DNA of 5,984 nt from Saprospiraceae bacterium (GCA_029262975.1 JAJCYJ010000261.1:1-5984); one strand, 5' to 3'; counted from the first letter of the stretch, positions 1-5,984 are shown. The notes: generated from the letters alone by a model not told the origin. Program-made: numbers and translations.

Positions 1-1
1 T

Positions 2-373
2 GGAGACATCAATTATACTGGAGAAATTATCGACGAATCCGATATCAGGCTAAAAGAAAATATAACGCCTATCAAAGATGCCATGAGGAAGATTAAAGGT
101 TTGAATGGCTTCATTTATAATCTTATTTCAGAGAATAACAGGAGTGCTGGTGTAGCGGCGCAGGATGTTCAGATGGTACTTCCCGAGGCTGTAGGAAGTA
201 TAGGTAGAGGATACTTTGGTGTTGATTATACCCAATTGATCCCCTTGCTAATAGAAGGGTTTAAGGAACAACAATTAATCATTGAAGATCAACAAGATCA
301 ACTGGATTTACAGCAGTCACAAATTCGCGAATTAAACAGACTTGTGCTCCGCGAATTGAAAAGTGATCAATAA
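2..373 (+). CDS. Surface/tail-fibre-like protein, C-terminal S74 chaperone domain (5' end outside window)
   Basis: The reading frame is open from position 2 and ends at TAA 371-373, giving 123 visible residues; the ATG at 83 lies inside the domain and is not the real start. Residues 12-21 read ESDIRLKENI, the signature of the peptidase S74 intramolecular chaperone of phage tail spikes and bacterial fibre proteins. Later motifs fit the family: a GVAAQDVQMVLPEAV stretch (VAAQDVQ around residues 51-57) and the VDYTQLIPLLIEGFKEQQ block. The last 40 residues are Gln/Glu-rich and heptad-like, as expected for the trimeric coiled coil that ends these domains. In endosialidases the domain trimerises, helps a beta-fibre fold and then cuts itself off using a Ser-Lys pair five residues apart; Ser13 and Lys18 here keep that spacing. 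The fibre part and its export signal lie upstream, so the target of the protein is unknown. Confidence 0.9.
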   Translation, partial: GDINYTGEIIDESDIRLKENITPIKDAMRKIKGLNGFIYNLISENNRSAGVAAQDVQMVLPEAVGSIGRGYFGVDYTQLIPLLIEGFKEQQLIIEDQQDQLDLQQSQIRELNRLVLRELKSDQ

Positions 374-413
374 TATTTTCAATCATTATTTGTCATTTCA
401 ATCCTGGTTCTGC

Positions 414-434
414 ATTTTGTCTTGAACCTTGATT
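414..434 (-). repeat. Inverted copy of the TTCAAGACAA repeat
   Basis: These 21 bases are the exact reverse complement of 781-801. On the minus strand they contain the shared core AATCAAGGTTCAAGACAA. With 781-801 they bracket a 346-bp interior that includes the structured island. The two arms could pair in a long transcript or mark the ends of an inserted element. No recombinase or target-site duplication was seen. Confidence 0.75.
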
Positions 435-510
435 CTCCTGATTTCTTGATTTAAGTGATATCGACTCTTTTTGAATTGTAGGATTTTTGATTTGAAATGG
501 CATAATCAAA

Positions 511-550
511 TAATCCTTTGAATTAAGGTTCAAGACAATTGACCTAATTA
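511..550 (+). repeat. Direct repeat copy 1 (40 bp)
   Basis: This segment matches 817-856 at 37 of 40 positions; the three differences are all T here against C there. It contains the core AAGGTTCAAGACAA at 525-538. The segment also contains CCTT and AAGG arms around a 6-base centre, so each copy could form a small hairpin. The two copies are offset by 306 bp and flank the structured island. Confidence 0.75.
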
Positions 551-570
551 AGGTGTAATCATGTATATAA

Positions 571-760
571 TCGCCTTTTCAAAGGGGGTGCCGGAGGCGG
601 TATGAACGACTGATCCGGCAGGGTCGAGTTCGACAGTACTCGAATGGAGAGAAGGCGTGAGCCCGTATAGAATGCATGACGAGACTGGATTCCATTATGA
701 CCTCAGAGAAACATAAAGCAAATCCTCCGACCTACGGCCACCTCCTTTATAAGGAGGACA
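571..760 (+). ncRNA. Candidate structured RNA or REP-bounded element, family unknown
   Basis: The G+C-rich island holds several local stems if read as plus-strand RNA. TGCCGGA 589-595 pairs with TCCGGCA 614-620. TCGAGT 624-629 pairs with ACTCGA 638-643. GGC 654-656 and GCC 661-663 close a GTGA loop, which is a GNRA tetraloop on this strand only. The left edge, CCTT 574-577 with AAGG 582-585, resembles a REP hairpin, and the right edge is the hairpin at 741-757. No protein is encoded. Possibilities are a fragment of a group II intron (GTGCC at 588 is near the usual GUGYG start), a REP doublet with a spacer, or an undescribed RNA. I cannot choose between these by eye, and no known RNA family is claimed. 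Confidence 0.35.
741..757. repeat. Strong REP-like hairpin
   Basis: CCTCCTT, a TAT loop and AAGGAGG form a perfect 7-bp stem. It is preceded by CCG-ACCTA-CGG at 727-737, a second small stem. The layout of a palindrome followed on the minus strand by a short hairpin and GGAGG resembles REP-type palindromes common between genes in Bacteroidota (general knowledge). On the plus strand a moderately T-rich stretch follows, so it could also stop transcription from the left, although it lies about 370 bp past that gene. Confidence 0.6.
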
Positions 761-780
761 TTTCAATTTTGCAGGATTTC

Positions 781-801
781 AATCAAGGTTCAAGACAAAA
801 T
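781..801 (+). repeat. Forward copy of the TTCAAGACAA repeat (arm of 21-bp inverted repeat)
   Basis: This is a perfect inverted partner of 414-434. It begins 24 bp after the REP-like hairpin and contains the 14-bp core shared by all four copies in this intergenic region. Confidence 0.75.
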
Positions 802-816
802 AATCAAGTCTTCCTT

Positions 817-856
817 TAATCCTTTGAATCAAGGTTCAAGACAACTGACCTAATCA
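817..856 (+). repeat. Direct repeat copy 2 (40 bp)
   Basis: This is the partner of 511-550, with 37 of 40 bases the same. It includes AATCAAGGTTCAAGACAA at 827-844. Only 25 bp separate this core from the preceding copy at 781-801, so the right side of the island carries two cores in tandem. A 12-base piece, CCTTTGAATCAA (821-832), recurs at 3805-3816 upstream of the HTH-fibre gene; that short match may be chance. Confidence 0.75.
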
Positions 857-918
857 TTCTTACAATCTACCATCTAGGTACATGTATAATCTGAATTGTA
901 AAGGACAGAATGATCGAA

Positions 919-3702
919 TTAAATCAACTCATTCGGTTTAACCCCAAACCTCTTTTCGAATTCTTTTGCAAAATATGAGGCATGGGGAATACCTACCTCA
1001 TATCGCACCTCACTTACAGTTGCAAATTGCCGCGAAGTCAATATTTGATAAGCCTTACGCAAACGAATTTCCCTGATGAATTGTAACGGTGTCATTCCAG
1101 TTAATTTTTTCATGATGCGGCCCAATTGTCTGGGACTGTAGTTCATATCATTGGAGAGTAGTGATACATTGTATTGCTCATCCGTCAGATGATTGATAAC
1201 AAGTTGCTCTGCTTTTTTCAACATCTCATCTTCAACAGTGTCTTTGTCACCATTGTCAAATTCTTCATGAATTGATTCCCTGATCTTCTTATTGGAGAGG
1301 AGGGTATTTATACGCGCGAATAGCTCACGCTTGTTAAAAGGTTTTGTGATATAGTCATCGACTCCCAGAGAAAACCCTTTTAGCTTGTCTTCTTCTAATG
1401 ACCTTGCCGTCAACATGACAACTGGAATCTTATGATGCAATTCATTTTTGCGGAGGTGTTCCATAAATTGAAATCCATCCATATTGGGCATCATGACGTC
1501 ACAAGTAACTGCATCAAAGGATGATGTCTTCAGTAAATCTAAACCTTCCAAACCGTCTTTGGCAAAAGAACATCGGTATGCGGGAGAAAGAATACTTTTG
1601 AGATACTCCCTCATGGATTCATTGTCTTCAATAACCAAAAGATTAGGTTGCTCTTCAAATAACACCAATGGATTGTATTCTTGGTGTACTTCTTCCTGTA
1701 CTGCCTCAGAAGATTTCGTAGAACTGTGTACCCTCTGTTTTTCAATTTGTAAAGGAAGACGTATTGTAAATGTGCTCCCGACGCCCAACTCGCTGTCTAC
1801 TTTTATTTCGCCTCCCATTAGAGAGATTAATTCTTTGGATAAGGCGAGACCAATTCCTGTTCCACCTCGGGAAGTATTATTTTGAGAACTTTGAAAATAA
1901 CGATCAAATACTTTATTAAGATCGTCCGGAGGTATTCCTTCACCACTATCGGTAACAGACAATTGAAAAATGTCGTCTGATGGCTGCACAACACTCAGTC
2001 TTACTGTGCCATCTCTTGGTGTAAACTTGAGCGAATTTGAAATCAGATTATTTAGGACTTTTTCAAATTTGCCGATATCGATTTTCACAAAAATCGATTC
2101 TTCTACCTCGTATTCAAATTTGAAATGTATCTTAAGACTATCCGCCAAAGACTCGAAAGACTCAAATATCCTCAGAATAAGGCTGTGTATATTTATCTCT
2201 TTCACGTTAAGATCCAACTTCCCGCTTTCTAATTTTGACAAGTCCATTATTTCATCTACAAGTTGCAATAGTTTTTGACCGCTTTGTTGTGCAATTTCCA
2301 GTTGATTGGAAATATGTTTGGACTTGTTTAATTCCAGTGCATTTTCAATTGGGCCCAGGATGAGACTGATAGGAGTTCTCAGCTCATGTGAGATATTTGT
2401 AAAAAATTGCGACTTCGTCTGATCCAGTTGTCTCAATTCAGCGTTCACCCTTTTTCTTTGACGTAGGTTTCTCCATGCTGAAAGAAAAAGTAAAAGTAGC
2501 AGTACTGCAACGACGCCGATGCCAACATTCATTAGCCGCTGACGAGCTAATTGGCTATCCTGTAGGACTAACTGAGCCTCCTTCTCTTTGACCTGGTAGA
2601 CTTGTTCGAGTTCTAATAATTCTTCCTGCGATTGTTGTTGGTATAAGCTATCTCTGATGTCATGAGCCAATAAACTATTCTCAAGAGCTTTTTGATAATC
2701 CCCATAGATACTATATGCTTCTGACAAAAATTTTGTGGCCGTCTCTTGTGTTGTCAGATCCTCAAGCTCCAATGCAATCGTTTTGCTTTCTTCTAAATAT
2801 TCAATGCCCTTATTTGTATTTCCACTTTTAACATAATATTGACCAAGAATCATTGCTGTGACAGACACATATTGCGTCAAATTAAATTGTTTGGCAAGAT
2901 TGTATGCAGGAAGGGCGTATTGTTCAGACCGCTCAAATAGTTCTTTTCCAGAATAGTATTGACCAAGCATGGTCCCACTGGCCACTTGAATGGAGGTATA
3001 ACCGTGTTCTTCACCCAACTCAAAACTTTCCTGTAAATAGGGAAGGCCTATATCTGGCTGCTCATTCGTCAGATAAGCTGCACCAAGATTGTAAACATTT
3101 CTACAATACTTAGCCGGGTCTTCAAAGTCTCTCGTGATGTCAAGGGCTTTATTCCAATAATTGATTGCAAGCTCATGATTATTTAGCTTGGAATGCAAAC
3201 TTGCGAAAGCGTGAAAAATTTCCCCTTGCATGTCTGCATTGACCTCTTCTGAGATTGATACAGCATCTTCCAGGATGGCGATCGCATCATCAATACGTCC
3301 GGCACCCTGGTAAAACATTTTGATGCCCATATATGCATCCACCATCTGACTTTTGTCATTTAGCAGTGTTGCATTCTCGAGCATTCGCTCACAATATTGT
3401 AGCCCTTCCTCATTATTTCCCAGCATTGCTGAACTCTGCGCGAGTATCTTATAACCATCAATTTTTTTCTGATACCATTCTGAAGTTGCGGCCTTTTCCA
3501 TGGCGAGATTGGCATATCTAAATGCCGTGTCAAAGTTTTGTCTCTTGGTCTGTTCAGCAATCTCCAAGAGTAAACTCACTTCGGCTTCCTTCGATATATC
3601 TGCTCCGGATGTCCAAATAACTTTTAGACTATCAGCTGTATCATTTTGCCCAAATAGAGTAAAGGTTGAACAAATAATAAAAAGCAGAATATAATATCTC
3701 AT
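919..3702 (-). CDS. TPR hybrid sensor histidine kinase/response regulator with AraC-type HTH
   Basis: This is a one-protein phosphorelay regulator of 927 residues. The frame opens at TTG 3720, but I chose ATG 3702 because it begins a good signal peptide (MRYYILLFIICSTF, residues 1-14, then TLFGQ). Residues about 45-355 form some eight TPR-like helical pairs, such as AINYWNKAL and GIEYLEESK, placed outside the inner membrane. A coiled linker (355-388) leads to one membrane helix at about 390-410. The HisKA motif SHELRTP has its phospho-accepting His439. The ATPase domain has the N box NNLISN (551-556), DSGEG (585-589) and GGTGIGL (613-619). The receiver shows acidic Glu692/Asp693, phospho-acceptor Asp735, Thr765 and Lys787. 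The AraC-type HTH fills about 835-927, ending in VGIPHASYFAKEF and FGVKPNELI. All key residues are present, so it should be active. It differs from polysaccharide-utilisation hybrid regulators in sensing through TPRs rather than a beta-propeller. Ligand and targets are unknown; the divergent gene is the nearest candidate. Confidence 0.95.
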   Translation of the reverse strand: MRYYILLFIICSTFTLFGQNDTADSLKVIWTSGADISKEAEVSLLLEIAEQTKRQNFDTAFRYANLAMEKAATSEWYQKKIDGYKILAQSSAMLGNNEEGLQYCERMLENATLLNDKSQMVDAYMGIKMFYQGAGRIDDAIAILEDAVSISEEVNADMQGEIFHAFASLHSKLNNHELAINYWNKALDITRDFEDPAKYCRNVYNLGAAYLTNEQPDIGLPYLQESFELGEEHGYTSIQVASGTMLGQYYSGKELFERSEQYALPAYNLAKQFNLTQYVSVTAMILGQYYVKSGNTNKGIEYLEESKTIALELEDLTTQETATKFLSEAYSIYGDYQKALENSLLAHDIRDSLYQQQSQEELLELEQVYQVKEKEAQLVLQDSQLARQRLMNVGIGVVAVLLLLLFLSAWRNLRQRKRVNAELRQLDQTKSQFFTNISHELRTPISLILGPIENALELNKSKHISNQLEIAQQSGQKLLQLVDEIMDLSKLESGKLDLNVKEINIHSLILRIFESFESLADSLKIHFKFEYEVEESIFVKIDIGKFEKVLNNLISNSLKFTPRDGTVRLSVVQPSDDIFQLSVTDSGEGIPPDDLNKVFDRYFQSSQNNTSRGGTGIGLALSKELISLMGGEIKVDSELGVGSTFTIRLPLQIEKQRVHSSTKSSEAVQEEVHQEYNPLVLFEEQPNLLVIEDNESMREYLKSILSPAYRCSFAKDGLEGLDLLKTSSFDAVTCDVMMPNMDGFQFMEHLRKNELHHKIPVVMLTARSLEEDKLKGFSLGVDDYITKPFNKRELFARINTLLSNKKIRESIHEEFDNGDKDTVEDEMLKKAEQLVINHLTDEQYNVSLLSNDMNYSPRQLGRIMKKLTGMTPLQFIREIRLRKAYQILTSRQFATVSEVRYEVGIPHASYFAKEFEKRFGVKPNELI

Positions 3703-3761
3703 AGGCTGAGAAAGATACAAAAATCCCCTTATTCATTAGCATAAGTCAGTATTGTGTTCCA

Positions 3762-3786
3762 TCATGTCGCATTTGAGCTCATGTCG
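3762..3786. promoter_or_regulatory. Possible operator: TCATGTCG direct repeat, 17-bp period
   Basis: TCATGTCG occurs at 3762-3769 and again at 3779-3786. The spacing is somewhat under two helical turns. Direct half-sites are typical for AraC-type regulators (family knowledge), so this could be the autoregulatory site of the hybrid kinase; that is inference. Confidence 0.3.
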
Positions 3787-3789
3787 TAG

Positions 3790-3802
3790 GGGCAACTTGC
3801 CC
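3790..3802. promoter_or_regulatory. Possible operator: GGGCAA-C-TTGCCC inverted repeat
   Basis: This is a perfect 6-bp inverted repeat around one base. Such symmetry suits a dimeric binder; LuxR/GerE-type HTH proteins bind as dimers (family knowledge). It lies four bases past the TCATGTCG pair and 77 bp before the HTH-fibre start. It could also be a small hairpin in a leader. Confidence 0.35.
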
Positions 3803-3826
3803 AACCTTTGAATCAATTATAAATGG

Positions 3827-3862
3827 AAGATTAATTCAATCCTTTTTATAAAGATTAATTCA
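3827..3862. promoter_or_regulatory. AAGATTAATTCA direct repeat, 24-bp period
   Basis: The 12-mer AAGATTAATTCA occurs exactly at 3827-3838 and 3851-3862, ending 17 bp before the start codon. Its position over the likely promoter or leader suggests a protein-binding pair, but an A+T-rich duplication without function is possible. Confidence 0.35.
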
Positions 3863-3879
3863 CGACAAAAACTACAATC

Positions 3880-5604
3880 ATGAAAATCACCAAACGCGAA
3901 AAAGAGGTCTTAGTAAAGTTATCGGAAGGTCTTACGGTTAAAGAAGTTGCTGATATACTGTACGTGGCACCCAGTACTGTAGTCACCCACAAAAAGAATA
4001 TCTATCACAAAATGAATGCTCGCACTATGGTACAGCTTGGCGCCATTGCGGTACGTACAGGTATCATTGCCATTTTTGCGCTATTTTCAATTGTACCCTG
4101 CACATCCCAATCCCAATTTGAGATAGACGGCACAATCAAAGCAACTGATCTGATAGGTATAGGCAATCGAGCAGTCGTAGCCGACGATGATGGCTTGCTC
4201 AAAGTGGTAGCTCAAGACCCGGCTGTATGGGAACTCAAAGACAGCACAGGTGATGTAAGATTTAGATTTGATGCCAATCTGGGCTTATTTCAAATGCTAG
4301 TGGAGGGAGATACGATCAGAGAAACTCAAGTCATAAAGGTACCCGGAATTGTGGCAGGCGGAGCAAAGGCACCCGGATTAACCAGAGTGGATAAAGTAGT
4401 CTTATCTGATGAAGAAGGCCAAATGTTTATAAAGGAAATCCATGATAAATTGTTAGCGGATAAGTCCAAGATCGAGTCAGCTTTAACAGAGTTTGGAGGA
4501 ACTGTTGATTTGCCAGATTTAACTAAAGTCAACAAGGTTGACAAGGATAAAGAAGATGGTTACTTTTTCTTTGGTGAAGAAATATTTGGAATAGGGTACG
4601 ATGGAATAGTTAATCATTCTGGGAAGATAGAAAATATTAAAATTTCTAATGACCCTAACAACCCGGGAAGTGTTCTTACCGATTTGGAAATATTTTATGA
4701 TAAAAATGGCTTGGTTAAAAAAGTAAAATTTAAGAAGGAGGGAGACCCTCCTAAAGATGTACAATTAAACTTCAATTCAAATTGTGAGGTAACAAGAAAA
4801 ATAGTAAACGGTGACACTACATTCACTCAATTAATGGACCCCACACAAGGTTCTACTTTGTCAATAGATCCAAATAGTCTCAAACTTGAAGATGATTCAG
4901 GCTCGTCAGCAGAACTTACAGACGACATTTTAAATATTGCAGTTCCAGGAAGTCATCAGCATATTGTGAATAATGCAGGCGGATTTGTAGAAGATGCAAC
5001 CGGTCTAAATCAATTCTATTACGATCCTTTTGCCATTTCTGTTCTAAGTCCTGGTGGGTCAGCTGCAATAGTCTTGGATGCTGACAACGGTAAAGTTGAT
5101 ATTTTTAATAATCTTGGTGTAAATGGCTTTCTTGAAAAACTTGCCGGTTCATTTAAAATTGATCATCCACTCGATCCTACCAATAAATGGCTCTATCATT
5201 CATTTGTCGAAAGTCCTGACATGATGAATGTTTATAACGGTAATGTAAGTACTGATAAGGCAGGATTTGCAACCGTGTCACTGCCCTCATACTTTGAAGC
5301 CTTAAACAAGGATTTTAGATACCAACTCACCGTCATTGGCACATTTGCACGAGCCATAATTATCAAAACAGTAAAGGATAACAAATTTGTAATTCAGACA
5401 GACCAACCTAACGTGGAAGTAAGTTGGCAGGTCACAGGAATACGTGATGATCACTTTGCACGTGATAATAGGATTGTAACTGAGGTACACAAAAAGGGAT
5501 CGGACGCAGGTCGGAAGGTTTATGATCCTCAAAGAAAAGAGCCATACAGTAAAGGGTTAAAAAATCACTTGGCACAAAGAAAAGCCAGGCTACTTAAGAA
5601 GTAA
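3880..5604 (+). CDS. LuxR-type HTH joined to a membrane segment and a fibre-like exported domain
   Basis: This 574-residue protein has an odd domain order. Residues 4-60 are a full LuxR/GerE HTH: TKREKEVL, EGLTVKEVA, the recognition helix around STVVTHKKNI (32-41) and KMNA (44-47). Residues about 60-73 are hydrophobic (GIIAIFALFSIV), followed by PCTSQSQ. The rest looks extracytoplasmic: a DGTIKATDL / NRAVVADDDGLL block (83-108), as near the start of fibre-like Bacteroidota proteins, then beta-rich repeats, and GSAAIVLDADNGKVDIF (393-409). The C-terminal module at about 423-522 begins FKIDHPLDPTNKWLYHS and ends VSWQVTGIR; I recognise it from many bacterial surface proteins but cannot give a family name. 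The tail (537-574) is strongly basic. No S74 domain or lipobox is seen. Topology would be HTH inside, fibre outside, as in ToxR/CadC-type regulators. Alternatively Met50 starts an ordinary secreted form. It is divergent from the hybrid kinase. Confidence 0.88.
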   Translation: MKITKREKEVLVKLSEGLTVKEVADILYVAPSTVVTHKKNIYHKMNARTMVQLGAIAVRTGIIAIFALFSIVPCTSQSQFEIDGTIKATDLIGIGNRAVVADDDGLLKVVAQDPAVWELKDSTGDVRFRFDANLGLFQMLVEGDTIRETQVIKVPGIVAGGAKAPGLTRVDKVVLSDEEGQMFIKEIHDKLLADKSKIESALTEFGGTVDLPDLTKVNKVDKDKEDGYFFFGEEIFGIGYDGIVNHSGKIENIKISNDPNNPGSVLTDLEIFYDKNGLVKKVKFKKEGDPPKDVQLNFNSNCEVTRKIVNGDTTFTQLMDPTQGSTLSIDPNSLKLEDDSGSSAELTDDILNIAVPGSHQHIVNNAGGFVEDATGLNQFYYDPFAISVLSPGGSAAIVLDADNGKVDIFNNLGVNGFLEKLAGSFKIDHPLDPTNKWLYHSFVESPDMMNVYNGNVSTDKAGFATVSLPSYFEALNKDFRYQLTVIGTFARAIIIKTVKDNKFVIQTDQPNVEVSWQVTGIRDDHFARDNRIVTEVHKKGSDAGRKVYDPQRKEPYSKGLKNHLAQRKARLLKK

Positions 5605-5651
5605 CTAGTTTGTATTCGGAGCACTAGTAAACCTCTCAAAATATCCCCGCT

Positions 5652-5675
5652 GTTCGAATGTCTGTGACTTCGAAC
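5652..5675. terminator. Hairpin between convergent genes, possible bidirectional terminator
   Basis: GTTCGAA (5652-5658) pairs with TTCGAAC (5669-5675). Inside, GTC/GAC around TGT extends the stem past one bulged T. It sits between two gene 3' ends. No T-run follows on either strand, so an intrinsic terminator is not certain. Just upstream ACTAGT occurs twice (5604-5609 and 5623-5628) and could form a weaker stem over the stop codon. Confidence 0.4.
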
Positions 5676-5697
5676 TAATATGGTAAATATGCAAAAT

Positions 5698-5984
5698 CTA
5701 CACTACATCATCCTTCATATCCTTTGGTGTACGGCCGGTGATCTTCTTGAAGGCCCGATTAAAAGTAGATTTAGAATTGAAACCACATTCCAAAGCCAAT
5801 GCCAAAAATGTGTAATGTCTATATTGAGTTTCTTTAGAACGTAATAGATATTCATAGACCCTCTGTTCGTTTATAAAGTCGTTGAAATTTTTATTATAAT
5901 TTTGATTAATAGCAGCAGACAAAACTGAAGGATTGGTTTTGAGTTTTGAAGCTAATGATTTCAAACTTAGCTGTGGTTCGAGAA
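5698..5984 (-). CDS. AraC-family regulator, C-terminal HTH domain (5' end outside window)
   Basis: The frame stays open to the right edge, so the N-terminus lies beyond the window; the TTG at 5964 is an internal Leu codon. The visible 94 residues or so start LEPQLSLKSLASKL and carry both AraC helix-turn-helix units: the first around LASKLKTNPSVLSAAIN, the second around ALECGFNSKSTFNRAFKK, ending ITGRTPKDM. The FNDFINEQRV linker is the form common in Bacteroidota AraC proteins, where this domain usually follows a membrane or TPR sensor region. Whether that applies here cannot be seen. It is transcribed toward the HTH-fibre gene, with a 93-bp gap between stops, so it is not in its operon. Confidence 0.93.
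   Translation of the reverse strand, partial: LEPQLSLKSLASKLKTNPSVLSAAINQNYNKNFNDFINEQRVYEYLLRSKETQYRHYTFLALALECGFNSKSTFNRAFKKITGRTPKDMKDDVV

Larger units (their letters stand above)
374..918. other. Gene-free convergent intergenic region with repeats and a structured island
   Basis: This 545-bp stretch separates the 3' ends of two convergent genes. I see no convincing coding sequence on either strand. It contains four copies of the core AAGGTTCAAGACAA, a pair of 40-bp direct repeats that include two of these copies, and a central island (about 571-760) of roughly 52% G+C by hand count. The 481-540 stretch beside it is about 27% G+C. Positions 486-492 and 504-510 form a weak A+T-rich 7-bp stem. 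No T-run terminator directly follows the upstream gene. About 857-918 holds nothing recognisable. Confidence 0.8.
3703..3879. promoter_or_regulatory. Divergent control region between two regulators
   Basis: These 177 bp separate two divergent start codons and must hold both promoters. I find no clear Bacteroidota -33/-7 (TTTG and TAnnTTTG) pair on either strand. Three repeats stand out, two direct and one inverted, and are listed separately. The plus-strand start has no Shine-Dalgarno sequence and is preceded by an A-rich stretch, as is usual in the phylum. Confidence 0.6.

Noticed and set aside
588..760. Firm call of a group II intron
   Set aside because: The GTGCC start and GNRA hairpin are suggestive, but no domain V, no reverse transcriptase and no intact 3' end could be recognised, and the segment is far shorter than a full ribozyme.
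414..801. Invertible promoter switch bounded by the 21-bp inverted repeats
   Set aside because: The segment lies between the 3' ends of two convergent genes, so a promoter inside it would drive neither. No invertase gene is in view and further copies of the repeat argue for a dispersed family.
414..856. CRISPR-like array
   Set aside because: The copies differ in orientation and spacing and no regular spacers or cas genes are present.
1484..1885. Plus-strand open frame of 133 codons inside the hybrid kinase
   Set aside because: It is antisense to the receiver and ATPase coding region, shows no recognisable motif and is Ser-rich as shadows often are.
3703..3720. TTG start at 3720 for the hybrid kinase
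   Set aside because: The ATG at 3702 gives a standard signal peptide directly, and the six extra residues add nothing recognisable.
4519..4764. Minus-strand open frame within the fibre gene
   Set aside because: It is a shadow arising from the A+T-rich stretch of the real gene; the Phe/Ile-rich product shows no domain.

Overview
The window most likely comes from a member of the Bacteroidota. Three things point that way: a one-piece hybrid two-component regulator (sensor, kinase, receiver and AraC-type HTH in one chain), an S74-type fibre chaperone end on a chromosomal surface protein, and start codons in A-rich DNA without Shine-Dalgarno sequences. Genus cannot be read from the sequence. There are no RNA genes of known class, no transposase, no CRISPR array and no obvious phage operon.

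Layout. (1) Positions 2-373, plus strand: the last 123 codons of a surface or fibre-like protein ending in a peptidase S74 intramolecular chaperone domain. (2) Positions 374-918: a 545-bp gene-free stretch between two convergent genes. It holds four copies of a 14-bp core repeat, one of them inverted, around a G+C-rich island with several RNA-like stems and a strong REP-like hairpin. (3) Positions 919-3702, minus strand: a 927-residue TPR hybrid histidine kinase/response regulator with an AraC-type output domain. (4) Positions 3703-3879: a divergent control region with two direct repeats and one inverted repeat. (5) Positions 3880-5604, plus strand: a 574-residue protein that joins a LuxR/GerE-type HTH, one membrane segment and a roughly 500-residue fibre-like exported domain. 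This is the most unusual object here. (6) Positions 5605-5697: a short convergent gap with a clear hairpin. (7) Positions 5698-5984, minus strand: the C-terminal AraC-type HTH of a regulator cut by the window edge.

How it may work together (inference). The hybrid kinase and the HTH-fibre protein share a divergent promoter region, so either could regulate the other. Two fibre-like proteins with different C-terminal modules flank the kinase. The locus may link the state of the cell surface to transcription, with the HTH-fibre protein acting as a membrane-tethered one-component regulator of ToxR-like topology. Nothing in the sequence identifies the signal or the target genes.
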